A stretch of DNA of 8,260 bases from Nitrospira sp. (GCA_025360665.1 JANYBU010000085.1:1-8260), one strand, 5' to 3'; numbered from the stretch's first letter, positions 1 through 6,852 are shown. Numbers and translations: made by a program. The notes: a model not told the origin generated them from the letters alone.

Positions 1-982
1 GGCTAAGGGCGTTGTGGTGGAAGCCAAGCTGGAGAGAGGGCGTGGCCCGGTGGCGACGGTGCTGGTTCAGAGTGGGACGCTTCGCGTCGGCGACGTGTTT
101 GTTGTCGGGATTTTTAGCGGGAAAGTTCGCGCGCTGATTACACATACGGGAGCAAAAGTGCAAGAGGCCGGTCCTTCTATTCCGGTAGAAGTGGCTGGGC
201 TCCCGGGTGTGCCGTCCGCGGGTGATGTATTTCAGGTCGTCAAAGACGAGCGGGTCGCGCGAGAGATTGCGGAAGATCGAGCTCGCAAGCAGCGAACGGC
301 TGATTTGTCTGGGTCAGCGAAGGTTACGCTCGACGACTTGTTTTCCAAGATTAAGGAAGGGTCGGTCAAGGAGCTGGCACTGGTCATCAAGTCTGACGTC
401 CAGGGGTCGGCTGAAGCGCTGACCGCCAGCGTCGAAAAACTCGCGACCGCCGCGGTCAAGCTGCGCGTCATTCACAGCGGCGTCGGGGGGATCACGGAGT
501 CCGACGTGTTGCTGGCTGCCGCGTCGAACGCCATTATTATCGGGTTCAATGTCAGGCCTGAGCCGAAGGCTGCTGCCCTGGCTGAACAGCAAGGTGTCGA
601 CGTCCGTCTGTACACCATTATTTATGATGCGATGACCGAGATTAAGGCGGCGATGGAAGGGCTGCTCGAACCGACGCTCAAGGAACGGATTTTGGGACGG
701 GCCGAGGTGCGACAGGTCTTCACGGTGTCCAAAGCTGGCGTTATCGCTGGGGCCTATGTGGTGGACGGCACGATCACCCGTGCGGCTGTCGGAGTTCGAG
801 TACTTCGAGACAATGTGGTGGTCTACGAAGGGAAGCTCGGATCGTTGCGCCGCTTCAAGGACGACGTCCGTGAAGTGCAGCAGGGCTATGAATGCGGGAT
901 CAGCGTCGAGAATTTCAACGATATCAAGGCCGGGGACATCATTGAGGCCTATGCGGTCGACAAGATTGCCGCAAAGCTCTGA
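1..982 (+). CDS. infB: Translation initiation factor IF-2, C-terminal part (5' end off the window)
   Basis: IF-2 is the GTPase that brings formylmethionyl-initiator tRNA to the 30S subunit and promotes 50S joining in the cytoplasm. The frame is open from base 2 to the TGA at 980-982, about 326 codons. The first residues (AKGVVVEAK, then ERGRGPVATVLVQ) are the classic beginning of IF-2 domain II. The GTP-binding domain and N-terminal region therefore lie to the left of the window. Next come the domain III region (KELALVIKSDVQGSAEAL, SGVGGITESDVLLAAASNA, IGFNVRP) and the C-terminal tRNA-binding barrel (ILGRAEVRQVF, GSLRRFKDDVREV, GYECGISVENFNDIKAGD). An ATG or GTG-type start called within the window would be artificial. 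The gene is followed after 16 nt by the DUF503 gene and belongs to the usual nusA-infB-rbfA-truB type operon. The part that can be seen appears intact. Confidence 0.97.
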   Translation, partial: AKGVVVEAKLERGRGPVATVLVQSGTLRVGDVFVVGIFSGKVRALITHTGAKVQEAGPSIPVEVAGLPGVPSAGDVFQVVKDERVAREIAEDRARKQRTADLSGSAKVTLDDLFSKIKEGSVKELALVIKSDVQGSAEALTASVEKLATAAVKLRVIHSGVGGITESDVLLAAASNAIIIGFNVRPEPKAAALAEQQGVDVRLYTIIYDAMTEIKAAMEGLLEPTLKERILGRAEVRQVFTVSKAGVIAGAYVVDGTITRAAVGVRVLRDNVVVYEGKLGSLRRFKDDVREVQQGYECGISVENFNDIKAGDIIEAYAVDKIAAKL

Positions 983-998
983 GGCCTGAGGCTGCCCT

Positions 999-1286
999 GT
1001 GGGTATCATCGTCGGACTCTGCACGGTCGAGCTGTTCATCCCCGAGAGTCAGTCGTTGAAGGACAAGCGGCAGGTGCTGTTGAGTCTCAAGGATCGATTG
1101 CGGGAGAAGTTCAATCTTTCCGTAGCCGAGGTCGATGGACAGGATCTGTGGCAGAAGGCCGTATTGGGGCTTGCCTGCGTGGCCAACGAAGGACGATACG
1201 TGAACCAAGTGTGTGACCAGGCGCTGAATCTGATTCGGAGCGTCCCGGCGGTAGAAATTGTCCAGTCTCGAGTGGAATTGTTGTGA
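999..1286 (+). CDS. DUF503 (YlxP-like) small protein, 95 aa
   Basis: The protein matches the DUF503/YlxP family as I know it. It opens with GIIVGLCTVELFIPESQSLK, continues KDKRQVLLSLKDRLREKFN and then SVAEVDGQDLWQKA, and ends with a short beta strand (VEIVQSRVELL). The length is typical of the family. Its biochemical role is not firmly established. It is recurrently found between infB and rbfA, and from that I infer a role in ribosome assembly or translation. The start is a GTG at 999, because the hallmark N-terminal strand begins right after it. A TGAGGC at 986-991 sits about 7 nt upstream as a modest Shine-Dalgarno. The gap to infB is 16 nt and to rbfA 15-27 nt depending on the rbfA start, which fits co-transcription. 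Nothing looks broken. Confidence 0.92.
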   Translation: MGIIVGLCTVELFIPESQSLKDKRQVLLSLKDRLREKFNLSVAEVDGQDLWQKAVLGLACVANEGRYVNQVCDQALNLIRSVPAVEIVQSRVELL

Positions 1287-1313
1287 CGGCGGCATGCCCG
1301 GGTGGAGTGCACG

Positions 1314-1709
1314 GTGGCCAAGACGGGATATCATCGGGCCGATCGTGTGGCCGATCAAATTCGTATGGAAGTGGCCGATATCCTCATGCGGAAGATCAAG
1401 GACCCGCGTGTGCAGTCCGTGACCGTGACCGACGTCAAGCTGACCAGCGATCTGCGGATCGCTCGCGTGTTTGTGACGACTATGGGCACGGAAGAAGAAG
1501 AGCGGAACGTATTCGCTGGGTTGGAGCAAGCCAGCGGGTTTGTGCGCGGTGAACTGGGTCGTCGGCTCTCGCTTCGGTATCTGCCGGAGATCGTCTTTGC
1601 CAAGGATGTCAGCGGACCGAGAGGCGATCGCGTGTTGAAGTTGTTGGACGAGCTCCACGTCACAACGGAGGCTGAGGGCGGGTCGTCCGAAGAGAAGACG
1701 AGTTCGTAG
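1314..1709 (+). CDS. rbfA: 30S ribosome-binding factor A
   Basis: RbfA is a single KH-type domain protein that binds the 30S subunit late in maturation and helps process the 5' end of 16S rRNA. The sequence shows the family layout: an N-terminal helix (HRADRVADQIRMEVADILM), KDPRVQSVTVTDVKLTSDL, the strand ARVFVTTMG, a helix containing the ASG interruption (LEQASGFVRGELGRRL) that is characteristic of the RbfA KH fold, then LRYLPEIVFAKD and a C-terminal helix (RVLKLLDELH). I chose the GTG at 1314 (131 aa), because GGTGGAG at 1301-1307 gives a GGAG core 6 nt upstream. An in-frame GTG at 1302 would add four residues (VECT) but has no evident Shine-Dalgarno. The acidic, serine-rich tail after residue 120 is variable in this family. 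The stop is TAG at 1707-1709, 16 nt before the preferred truB start. Confidence 0.95.
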   Translation: MAKTGYHRADRVADQIRMEVADILMRKIKDPRVQSVTVTDVKLTSDLRIARVFVTTMGTEEEERNVFAGLEQASGFVRGELGRRLSLRYLPEIVFAKDVSGPRGDRVLKLLDELHVTTEAEGGSSEEKTSS

Positions 1710-1725
1710 CATCGGGGATGTGATG

Positions 1726-2679
1726 ATGGGTCTCGCACAGAGCTGTGCCGCCGTCGACGGCGTGCTGACAATCAAGAAGGACGCCGGCTGGACCTCCCAC
1801 GACGTCGTGGCGAAGGTGCGGCATCTTCTTGGTGGAGTCAAGGTCGGCCATGCCGGTACCCTCGATCCTGCCGCAACGGGAGTATTGCCCGTGTTGATCG
1901 GGCGGGGGACCCGTATTGCCGAATATCTGGTTGAGTGGGACAAGGAATATCGTGCGGTGCTTCGCCTCGGTGAGACCACCGATACGCAGGATGCGACGGG
2001 AACGGTCTTGGCGCGCCACACAACGGACCTCGTAACGCCAGAGGCGATTCATGAGGTGGTCGGGCGATTCCGCGGGCCGATCGAGCAAGTTCCTCCGATG
2101 TATTCGGCGGTGAAAGTCGGAGGTGTTCCTCTGTATAAATCTGCTCGAGCGGGCAAAACGATTGTGCGGGGCGCACGAACGATTGTCATCAATACCCTTG
2201 AGGTGGAGGCGATTCGGGAGTGGGATGTGACGTTGCGCGTCGTCTGTTCGAAGGGGACTTATGTGCGGACGCTCTGTGCCGACATGGGAGAAGCCTTAGG
2301 TGTGGGCGGCCACATGTTGGCGTTGGAGCGGAGGCGAGTGGGCCCCTTGACGATTGATCACGCGCTGACGGTTGATGAGGTGGTCACCCGTCATGCCCTC
2401 GGTCGATTGGGGGACGATGTGATGTCGCTGGATCGTGCGTTGGACCAACTGGGGATTGCGGTGGTGGATGAACAGACCGTCGACCGCGTGCGACACGGGG
2501 CTCCGGTGCCTGCGGCCAAGATCCTTCGTTGGGAGGGGGCGGCCGATGGCGAGCGCGGGTCACATGCGCCGGTCCGTATCCACGATACCGCCGGACGCCT
2601 GCTGGCGATCGGAAAGTGTCCGGACAATTCGGGAGATGCACTCAAGGTTGAGAAGGTGTTGATCGATCAGGACGTATGA
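1726..2679 (+). CDS. truB: tRNA pseudouridine(55) synthase TruB
   Basis: TruB converts U55 in the T-loop of most tRNAs to pseudouridine and also acts as a tRNA folding chaperone. The sequence has the N-terminal GVLTIKKDAGWTSHDVV block and the catalytic motif VGHAGTLDPAATGVLPV, with the nucleophilic aspartate at residue 47. After these come EYRAVLRLGETTDTQDATG, the PPMYSAVKVGGVPLYKSAR block and CSKGTYVRTLCADMGEALG. The C-terminal 80 residues or so resemble a PUA-like/TruB C-terminal RNA-binding domain (GAPVPAAKILRW to LKVEKVLI). At about 317 aa it is the normal bacterial length. Three in-frame starts cluster here (GTG 1720, ATG 1723, ATG 1726). I took 1726 because the purine run GGGGA at 1714-1718 lies 7 nt upstream of it, but the choice is uncertain by two codons. 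The gene lies in the conserved order rbfA-truB-rpsO. Confidence 0.97.
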   Translation: MGLAQSCAAVDGVLTIKKDAGWTSHDVVAKVRHLLGGVKVGHAGTLDPAATGVLPVLIGRGTRIAEYLVEWDKEYRAVLRLGETTDTQDATGTVLARHTTDLVTPEAIHEVVGRFRGPIEQVPPMYSAVKVGGVPLYKSARAGKTIVRGARTIVINTLEVEAIREWDVTLRVVCSKGTYVRTLCADMGEALGVGGHMLALERRRVGPLTIDHALTVDEVVTRHALGRLGDDVMSLDRALDQLGIAVVDEQTVDRVRHGAPVPAAKILRWEGAADGERGSHAPVRIHDTAGRLLAIGKCPDNSGDALKVEKVLIDQDV

Positions 2680-2706
2680 AATTTCGTTGCGGATGAGGAA
2701 AGGCGC

Positions 2707-2718
2707 AGGAGGGAAGGA
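2707..2718 (+). promoter_or_regulatory. Ribosome binding site of rpsO
   Basis: AGGAGG at 2707-2712 followed by GAAGGA (2713-2718) gives two overlapping purine-rich pairing options, 10 and 4 nt before the ATG at 2723. It supports starting S15 at MALLKEAK. The longer in-frame reading from 2687 would place this site inside the gene. Confidence 0.7.
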
Positions 2719-2722
2719 ACCC

Positions 2723-2992
2723 ATGGCATTACTCAAAGAAGCAAAGACCGAGTTGATCAAGCAGTACCAACAGCATGAGACGGATTCCGGTTCGCCGGAA
2801 GTTCAGATCGCAGTGTTGACCAACCGGATCACGTATTTGACGGAACATTTCAAGCTCCACAAGAAAGATCATCACTCCCGGCGGGGTCTGCTTCTCTTGG
2901 TCGGACGTCGTCGGCGTTTGCTCGACTATCTTCGTGGTGTCAGCGACGCTCGCTATCGTGCAGTGATCGAGCGATTGGGTATCAGAAAGTAA
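2723..2992 (+). CDS. rpsO: 30S ribosomal protein S15
   Basis: S15 is a primary-binding protein of the 16S rRNA central domain and forms an intersubunit bridge. The product is 89 aa, the standard length. It begins MALLKEAKTELIKQYQQHE and contains the diagnostic DSGSPEVQIAVLTNRI, the loop LHKKDHHSRRGLLLLVGRRR that contacts the 16S three-way junction, and the C-terminal DYLRGVSDARYRAVIERLGI. The open frame extends 12 codons upstream to 2687, but that stretch (MRMRKGAGGKEP) is not part of S15 and overlaps the Shine-Dalgarno. In Escherichia coli S15 represses its own mRNA by binding the leader. The leader here is only 43 nt after the truB stop, and I cannot show such a structure in it. The gene is followed by a structured 144-nt spacer and pnp, the same order as in E. 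coli. Confidence 0.98.
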   Translation: MALLKEAKTELIKQYQQHETDSGSPEVQIAVLTNRITYLTEHFKLHKKDHHSRRGLLLLVGRRRRLLDYLRGVSDARYRAVIERLGIRK

Positions 2993-3002
2993 TATCCCAT
3001 CT

Positions 3003-3030
3003 CGCTGTCGCGCCAGGGGGCGCAACAGCG
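3003..3030 (+). promoter_or_regulatory. Stable hairpin in the rpsO-pnp spacer
   Basis: CGCTGT (3003-3008) pairs with ACAGCG (3025-3030). After a single C/A mismatch, GCGCC (3010-3014) pairs with GGCGC (3019-3023) around an AGGG loop. This makes an 11-bp GC-rich stem starting 11 nt after the rpsO stop. No T-tract follows (GGCATTAGTC), so it is not a canonical intrinsic terminator. By position it could be an mRNA 3'-end stabiliser for rpsO, an RNase processing site, or a weak attenuator before pnp. In E. coli the same intercistronic region is cleaved by RNase III and mediates PNPase autoregulation. Extending that to this sequence is inference. Confidence 0.6.
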
Positions 3031-3050
3031 GGCATTAGTCAGTCGCACAG

Positions 3051-3115
3051 GTGAACACTGACAGAGGCTGGAGTGTCCCACATCGCTCGAGTCTCTATCT
3101 GTGGGCATCTGTGGG
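3051..3115 (+). promoter_or_regulatory. pnp leader with competing pairings and a 9-bp direct repeat
   Basis: GTG-A-ACACT (3051-3059) can pair with AGTGT-CC-CAC (3072-3081) to form an imperfect hairpin. The same CCCACA (3077-3082) can instead pair with TGTGGG at 3100-3105 or with the second copy at 3110-3115. ATCTGTGGG is directly repeated at 3097-3105 and 3107-3115, just upstream of the pnp Shine-Dalgarno. The structures are mutually exclusive, as expected of a regulated leader, but the stems are short and the role is inferred. Confidence 0.3.
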
Positions 3116-3123
3116 GCCTAACC

Positions 3124-3130
3124 AGAGGAG
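3124..3130 (+). promoter_or_regulatory. Ribosome binding site of pnp
   Basis: AGAGGAG at 3124-3130 lies 6 nt before the ATG at 3137 and fixes the pnp start. The start agrees with the family N-terminus (VHTVEIEVAGRTLRLETGR). Confidence 0.75.
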
Positions 3131-3136
3131 ACCCAG

Positions 3137-5254
3137 ATGGTACACACAGTTGAAATAGAGGTTGCCGGGCGCACCCTGCGACTCGAGACGGGTCGTGTGG
3201 CACGACAAGCAGATGGTTCGATTTGGGCCACGTATGGTGACACGGTCGTGCTGGCGACAGCCGTCGCGTCACAGGTCGCCAAGGCGGGTATCGATTTTCT
3301 TCCCCTCACGGTCGATTACCAGGAGAAATCCTTCGCAGCTGGGAAGATTCCCGGCGGGTATTTCAAGCGGGAAGCGCGTCCATCGGAAAAAGCGGTGCTG
3401 ACCAGCCGGCAGATCGATCGGGGGCTCCGTCCGCTTTTCCCCGAGGGCTATTACTTCGAGACCCAAGTCATCGCCTCAGTCCTCTCGGCCGATCAGACGG
3501 GCTCGTCCGACATACTCGCCATTATCGCCTCCTCTGCTGCCCTCACCATCTCGAATATTCCGTTCGACAATCCTATCGCAGGCGTGAGGATCGGTCGGCT
3601 GGACGGCAAGTTCGTCGTCAATCCGGACCTTGAGACGGTGGCGAAGAGCGAGTTGCAACTCGTTGTGGCGGGGACGGCTGATGCGGTCATGATGGTCGAA
3701 GCAGGGGCGAACGAACTGTCCGAAGCCATCATGCTTGAGGCGATCGAACTCGCCCATGCCGAGATCAAGAAGATTGTGGCCAAGATTCGTGAACTGCAAG
3801 CCGTCGCCGGCAAGCCCAAGCGGAAGGTGACGAAGGAGCAGATCGACTCCGCGCTCGCCGCTCAAGTGAAGGTTCTGGTGGCGCAAGGGATCCGCGATGC
3901 CATCATGATTCCGAACAAAGCGGCCAGGCAGGAGCAATTGGATGAGGTTAGGAACGGCGCCGTTCAAAAGCTCAAGAGCGCGGACGATCCGAATCGAGAA
4001 CGGCACGTCAAGTTGGTGTTCCATGAACTGGAATATACGGAAGTTCGGAACATGATCTTGGATAAAGGGTCGCGGGCGGATGGACGTGGTCCGGCTGATA
4101 TTCGTCCGATCACCTGCGAAGTCGGCGCGCTACCGCGGACACACGGCTCCGCGATCTTTACCAGGGGGGAGACCCAAAGTTTAGCCGTGGTCACGTTGGG
4201 GACCACGGACGACGAGCAGCGGATCGATGCGTTGGAAGGGGAGTACATGAGGACATTCATGCTCCATTACAATTTCCCGCCGTTCAGCGTCGGCGAGGCG
4301 CGGCCGCTTCGCTCGCCGGGACGCCGGGAAGTAGGCCATGGTGCATTGGCGGAACGGGCGTTGGCTCCGGTGGTTCCCAGCAAGGAAGCCTTCCCCTACA
4401 CGCTCCGCATCGTGTCCGACATTCTCGAATCCAACGGATCCTCTTCGATGGCGACCGTCTGTGGCGGGAGCCTTGCCATGATGGATGCCGGCGTGCCGAT
4501 CAGAGAAGCCGTGGCCGGGATCGCGATGGGATTGATCAAGGAAGGCGATCGGGTCATGATCCTTTCCGATATTCTCGGGCTGGAGGATCACCTGGGTGAC
4601 ATGGATTTTAAGGTCTGCGGCACCAAGCAGGGCGTGACGGCGTTGCAGATGGATATCAAGATCGGCGGCATTACGTCGGCCTTGATGCAAAAGGCCTTAG
4701 AACAGGCCAAAGCCGGCCGTTTGCACATTTTGAGCTGTATGGAGAAGGCGCTCCAAGCGCCAAGAACCACTCTGTCGGCCTACGCGCCACGGATCTTCAC
4801 GATGAAGGTGAAGCAAGACAAGATCCGTGAGATCATCGGTCCGGGCGGCAAAACGATCCGTGGCATCATTGCGGATTGCGGGGTCAAGATTAATGTCGAC
4901 GACAGCGGAACCGTCACGATCGCGTCGGTTGACGGAGCCTCGGCCGAGAAGGCCAAAGAAATGATCAGTCGGATTACCGAAGAGGTTGAGATCGGGAAGA
5001 TCTACATGGGCACGGTTCGGAAGATCATGGACTTCGGCGCGTTTGTCGAGGTCCTGCCGGGTACCGATGGACTGGTGCACATCTCGCAGCTGGCGCATCA
5101 TCGAGTCCAGGCGGTGTCCGACGAGGTGAAGGAAGGCGATCAAATCCTGGTGAAGGTCCTGGAAGTGGATCGGCAAGGAAAGATCCGCCTCAGTCGCAAG
5201 GAAGCCATGCCGGCTCCGACCGGGGCTGGTGTGCCGAATCCGTCCGCCGGGTAA
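3137..5254 (+). CDS. pnp: Polynucleotide phosphorylase (polyribonucleotide nucleotidyltransferase)
   Basis: PNPase degrades RNA 3' to 5' using phosphate and releases nucleoside diphosphates. It acts as a trimer, often within the degradosome. At 705 aa it has the full architecture: a first RNase PH domain (about 1-225, with GRVARQADGSIWATYGDTVVL and PGGYFKREARPSEK), an alpha-helical linker domain (about 235-310), a second, catalytic RNase PH domain (about 315-550), a KH domain and an S1 domain. The active-site block reads LEDHLGDMDFKVCGTKQG. Its D484, D490 and K492 correspond to E. coli D486, D492 and K494. FTRGETQ and PGRREVGHG are also present. The KH loop is GPGG at 568-571, and the S1 domain begins near residue 619 (MGTVRKIMDFGAFVEVLPGTDGLVHISQL). 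It looks catalytically complete. The structured spacer upstream suggests post-transcriptional control. The M16 gene starts 5 nt after the stop. Confidence 0.98.
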   Translation: MVHTVEIEVAGRTLRLETGRVARQADGSIWATYGDTVVLATAVASQVAKAGIDFLPLTVDYQEKSFAAGKIPGGYFKREARPSEKAVLTSRQIDRGLRPLFPEGYYFETQVIASVLSADQTGSSDILAIIASSAALTISNIPFDNPIAGVRIGRLDGKFVVNPDLETVAKSELQLVVAGTADAVMMVEAGANELSEAIMLEAIELAHAEIKKIVAKIRELQAVAGKPKRKVTKEQIDSALAAQVKVLVAQGIRDAIMIPNKAARQEQLDEVRNGAVQKLKSADDPNRERHVKLVFHELEYTEVRNMILDKGSRADGRGPADIRPITCEVGALPRTHGSAIFTRGETQSLAVVTLGTTDDEQRIDALEGEYMRTFMLHYNFPPFSVGEARPLRSPGRREVGHGALAERALAPVVPSKEAFPYTLRIVSDILESNGSSSMATVCGGSLAMMDAGVPIREAVAGIAMGLIKEGDRVMILSDILGLEDHLGDMDFKVCGTKQGVTALQMDIKIGGITSALMQKALEQAKAGRLHILSCMEKALQAPRTTLSAYAPRIFTMKVKQDKIREIIGPGGKTIRGIIADCGVKINVDDSGTVTIASVDGASAEKAKEMISRITEEVEIGKIYMGTVRKIMDFGAFVEVLPGTDGLVHISQLAHHRVQAVSDEVKEGDQILVKVLEVDRQGKIRLSRKEAMPAPTGAGVPNPSAG

Positions 5255-5259
5255 CTGTC

Positions 5260-6513
5260 TTGTATCGCAAGCTCGTCCTGGACAACGGGGTGCGGGTGGT
5301 GACCGAACGGATGCCGACGCTCAAGTCGGTCACCGTCGGCGTGTGGGTCAACACCGGGTCGCGGGACGAGCAGCCTTCCCAGGCAGGATATTCCCACTTT
5401 ATCGAGCACATGCTCTTCAAAGGAACGCGCAGTCGTTCCTCCGCCGAAATCTCGCGTGAAATCGATGCGCTTGGCGGAGAGATGAACGCCTTTACCTCGC
5501 GTGAGACGACGACCTATTACGTGAAGGTGTTGGATCAGCAACTGCAGCGAGCGCTCGAACTCCTCTCAGACCTGTTTCACCATTCCCGTTTCGCACCCAA
5601 AGAAATCGAAAAAGAAAAACAGGTCGTCCTGGAAGAAATTCGCATGGTCCGGGACGATCCGGAAGATCTTGTGCAAGAGCTTCACATGGGCCAAGTGTTG
5701 GGGCGTCATCCGCTCGGTCGCCCTATTCTAGGCCGAGAGAAGACGATCAGAGGGCTTCGACGTCAGGATCTGCTGAACTATATTGGGACCTACTACGATC
5801 CGGGGCAGACCGTGGTTTCCATTGCCGGGAACTTTGATCAGGCCCATCTTGATCCGATGGTCGCGCGGTATTTCGGCAAAGGCCGAGGGGCAAAGGCGAA
5901 CCAGGCCAACGGCCGCCGTTCTCCTGACCTGCACGGTGGCGTCTTGTTGAGGAAGAAGCGGTTGGAGCAGGTGCATTTGTGCCTCGGGTTCAAAGGCATC
6001 GCTGCCGGCCATAAGGATCGGTATGCCCTGTATGCGCTCAACAGCGTGTTGGGCGGCAGTGTGAGTTCGCGACTGTTCCAGGAAATACGAGAGAAACGGG
6101 GACTGGCCTACTCGATTTACTCCTTCTTGTCCGGCTATTCGGACGGCGGCATGATCACTGTATATGCGGCGACGAGGCCGAAAGAGGTGGATCGCGTCGT
6201 GGATCTCGCCTGCCGAGAAATTCGGCGGATCGGCATCAAAGGCGTCGAACGAAAAGAGCTTGAGCGGGCGAAGACCCAGATGAAGGGCAGCCTGATGCTG
6301 AGCTTGGAGAGTTCCCACAGCCGCATGAGCAAGTTGGCGAAGGATGAGCTTACGCATGGTCGGCACATGTCACTGGAAGGCATGCTGGCTCGCATCGATC
6401 GTGTGAATGAAGAACAGGTCTTTAACGTGGGCCGCCAATTTTTCAAGTTGGACTCCCTCGCGATCACCGGGCTCGGGCCTCTCGCCACGCGCAGTCTGCA
6501 GACCTATAGATAA
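5260..6513 (+). CDS. M16 family (pitrilysin / processing-peptidase-like) zinc metallopeptidase
   Basis: This is a 417-aa member of the M16 family resembling the bacterial proteins related to mitochondrial processing peptidase beta. The inverted zinc motif HxxEH is intact: H46-F-I-E49-H50 within GYSHFIEHMLFKGT. The third ligand is probably E126 in VVLEEIRM, at the usual distance. The C-terminal half carries GGSVSSRLFQEIREKRGLAY, containing the R/Y substrate-binding pair of the family. No signal peptide is visible, so it is predicted cytoplasmic, and its substrate is unknown. The start is a TTG at 5260, since the conserved YRKLVLDNGVRVVTE begins there and no ATG or GTG lies nearby in frame. There is no clear Shine-Dalgarno. 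With only 5 nt after the pnp stop, translation is probably coupled to pnp. M16 genes next to pnp are common in bacteria. Activity is likely, but the physiological role cannot be read from the sequence. Confidence 0.95.
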   Translation: MYRKLVLDNGVRVVTERMPTLKSVTVGVWVNTGSRDEQPSQAGYSHFIEHMLFKGTRSRSSAEISREIDALGGEMNAFTSRETTTYYVKVLDQQLQRALELLSDLFHHSRFAPKEIEKEKQVVLEEIRMVRDDPEDLVQELHMGQVLGRHPLGRPILGREKTIRGLRRQDLLNYIGTYYDPGQTVVSIAGNFDQAHLDPMVARYFGKGRGAKANQANGRRSPDLHGGVLLRKKRLEQVHLCLGFKGIAAGHKDRYALYALNSVLGGSVSSRLFQEIREKRGLAYSIYSFLSGYSDGGMITVYAATRPKEVDRVVDLACREIRRIGIKGVERKELERAKTQMKGSLMLSLESSHSRMSKLAKDELTHGRHMSLEGMLARIDRVNEEQVFNVGRQFFKLDSLAITGLGPLATRSLQTYR

Positions 6514-6586
6514 GAATTTTCTAATAAAAACTCGTCAAGCCCTCAAAAGTGGATAAATTAAACTCACCATGGTTGCCTGTAAGATA

Positions 6587-6616
6587 TTGATTGTTGAATG
6601 TATTATTCATTATATT
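6587..6616 (+). promoter_or_regulatory. Secondary promoter candidate (TTGATT-18-TATATT)
   Basis: TTGATT (6587-6592) and TATATT (6611-6616) are 18 nt apart and match the sigma-70 consensus at 4/6 and 5/6 positions. The spacer contains the inverted repeat TGAAT-GTATT-ATTCA (6595-6609). In such an AT-rich stretch a chance match is quite possible. It is weaker than the candidate at 6645-6673. Confidence 0.3.
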
Positions 6617-6644
6617 CGAAGCTATACACAGGGTAAGCAATTTC

Positions 6645-6673
6645 TTGACACAGTTTCATGATTTCAGTACCAT
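6645..6673 (+). promoter_or_regulatory. Sigma-70-type promoter for the exported-protein operon
   Basis: A perfect -35 TTGACA (6645-6650) is followed after exactly 17 nt by TACCAT (6668-6673), which matches TATAAT at 4 of 6 positions. Transcription would start near 6680 and give an untranslated leader of about 180 nt before the ATG at 6860. It is the best promoter match in the non-coding part of the window and points toward the two exported-protein genes. Confidence 0.6.
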
Positions 6674-6677
6674 GAAA
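6654..6677. repeat. Perfect inverted repeat over the promoter -10 (operator candidate)
   Basis: TTTCATG (6654-6660) and CATGAAA (6671-6677) are exact reverse complements separated by 10 nt. The dyad spans the promoter spacer and the -10 element, and its arms are 17 nt centre to centre, as expected for a dimeric regulator reading two successive major grooves. Since it lies largely upstream of the expected transcript start, it would act as DNA and not as an RNA hairpin. Binding here would block RNA polymerase. The regulator is unknown. Confidence 0.4.
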
Positions 6678-6844
6678 AAACTTTTTAGCAACGATTCTCA
6701 TTCGAAGGGGCGCAGCACGAAGAAGAGCTAAGAGAGGTGGCCAAAATGCCTTCACCCGTGGCTGCATGATCCTTCAAACTGTTTGGTAGCTTTCGTTTCC
6801 CTCAGACTAAGGGTCCATCGGTTATTGTGGTTGTTATTGTTATG

Positions 6845-6852
6845 AAGGAGGG
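6845..6852 (+). promoter_or_regulatory. Near-consensus Shine-Dalgarno of the first exported-protein gene
   Basis: AAGGAGGG at 6845-6852 lies 7 nt before the ATG at 6860. It rules out the longer in-frame reading from 6827, and it is much stronger than the ribosome binding sites of most genes in the upstream operon. Confidence 0.85.

Noticed and set aside
314..2021. Long minus-strand open frames opposite infB, DUF503, rbfA and truB (241 and 360 codons)
   Set aside because: They lie opposite well-supported conserved genes, encode no recognisable domain and are arginine- and proline-rich, as antisense shadows of GC-rich genes usually are.
2687..2722. Twelve-codon N-terminal extension of S15
   Set aside because: The extension is absent from S15 proteins as I know them and contains the Shine-Dalgarno of the ATG at 2723.
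6510..6538. Minus-strand promoter-like pair (TTGACG-17-TCTTAT) at the end of the M16 gene
   Set aside because: It has fair hexamers and ideal spacing but would only drive antisense RNA into the M16 gene. It lies in AT-rich DNA where chance matches are expected, and nothing else supports it.
6593..6712. Fur-box-like AT-rich words (near GAATGTATTATTCATTAT and ACGATTCTCATTC)
   Set aside because: By eye they match the 19-bp consensus at only about 10-12 positions, which is unremarkable in an AT-rich region, and the downstream genes give no iron-related clue.
6672..6731. A 19-codon ORF (MKKLFSNDSHSK...) just downstream of the promoter -35
   Set aside because: Its ATG lies inside the proposed -10, so the promoter's own transcript would not contain it, and there is no Shine-Dalgarno.
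6745..6768. Seven-codon possible leader peptide (MPSPVAA) preceded by GAGAGG
   Set aside because: It is too short to judge, shows no amino-acid bias suggesting attenuation, and is not followed by terminator/antiterminator hairpins.
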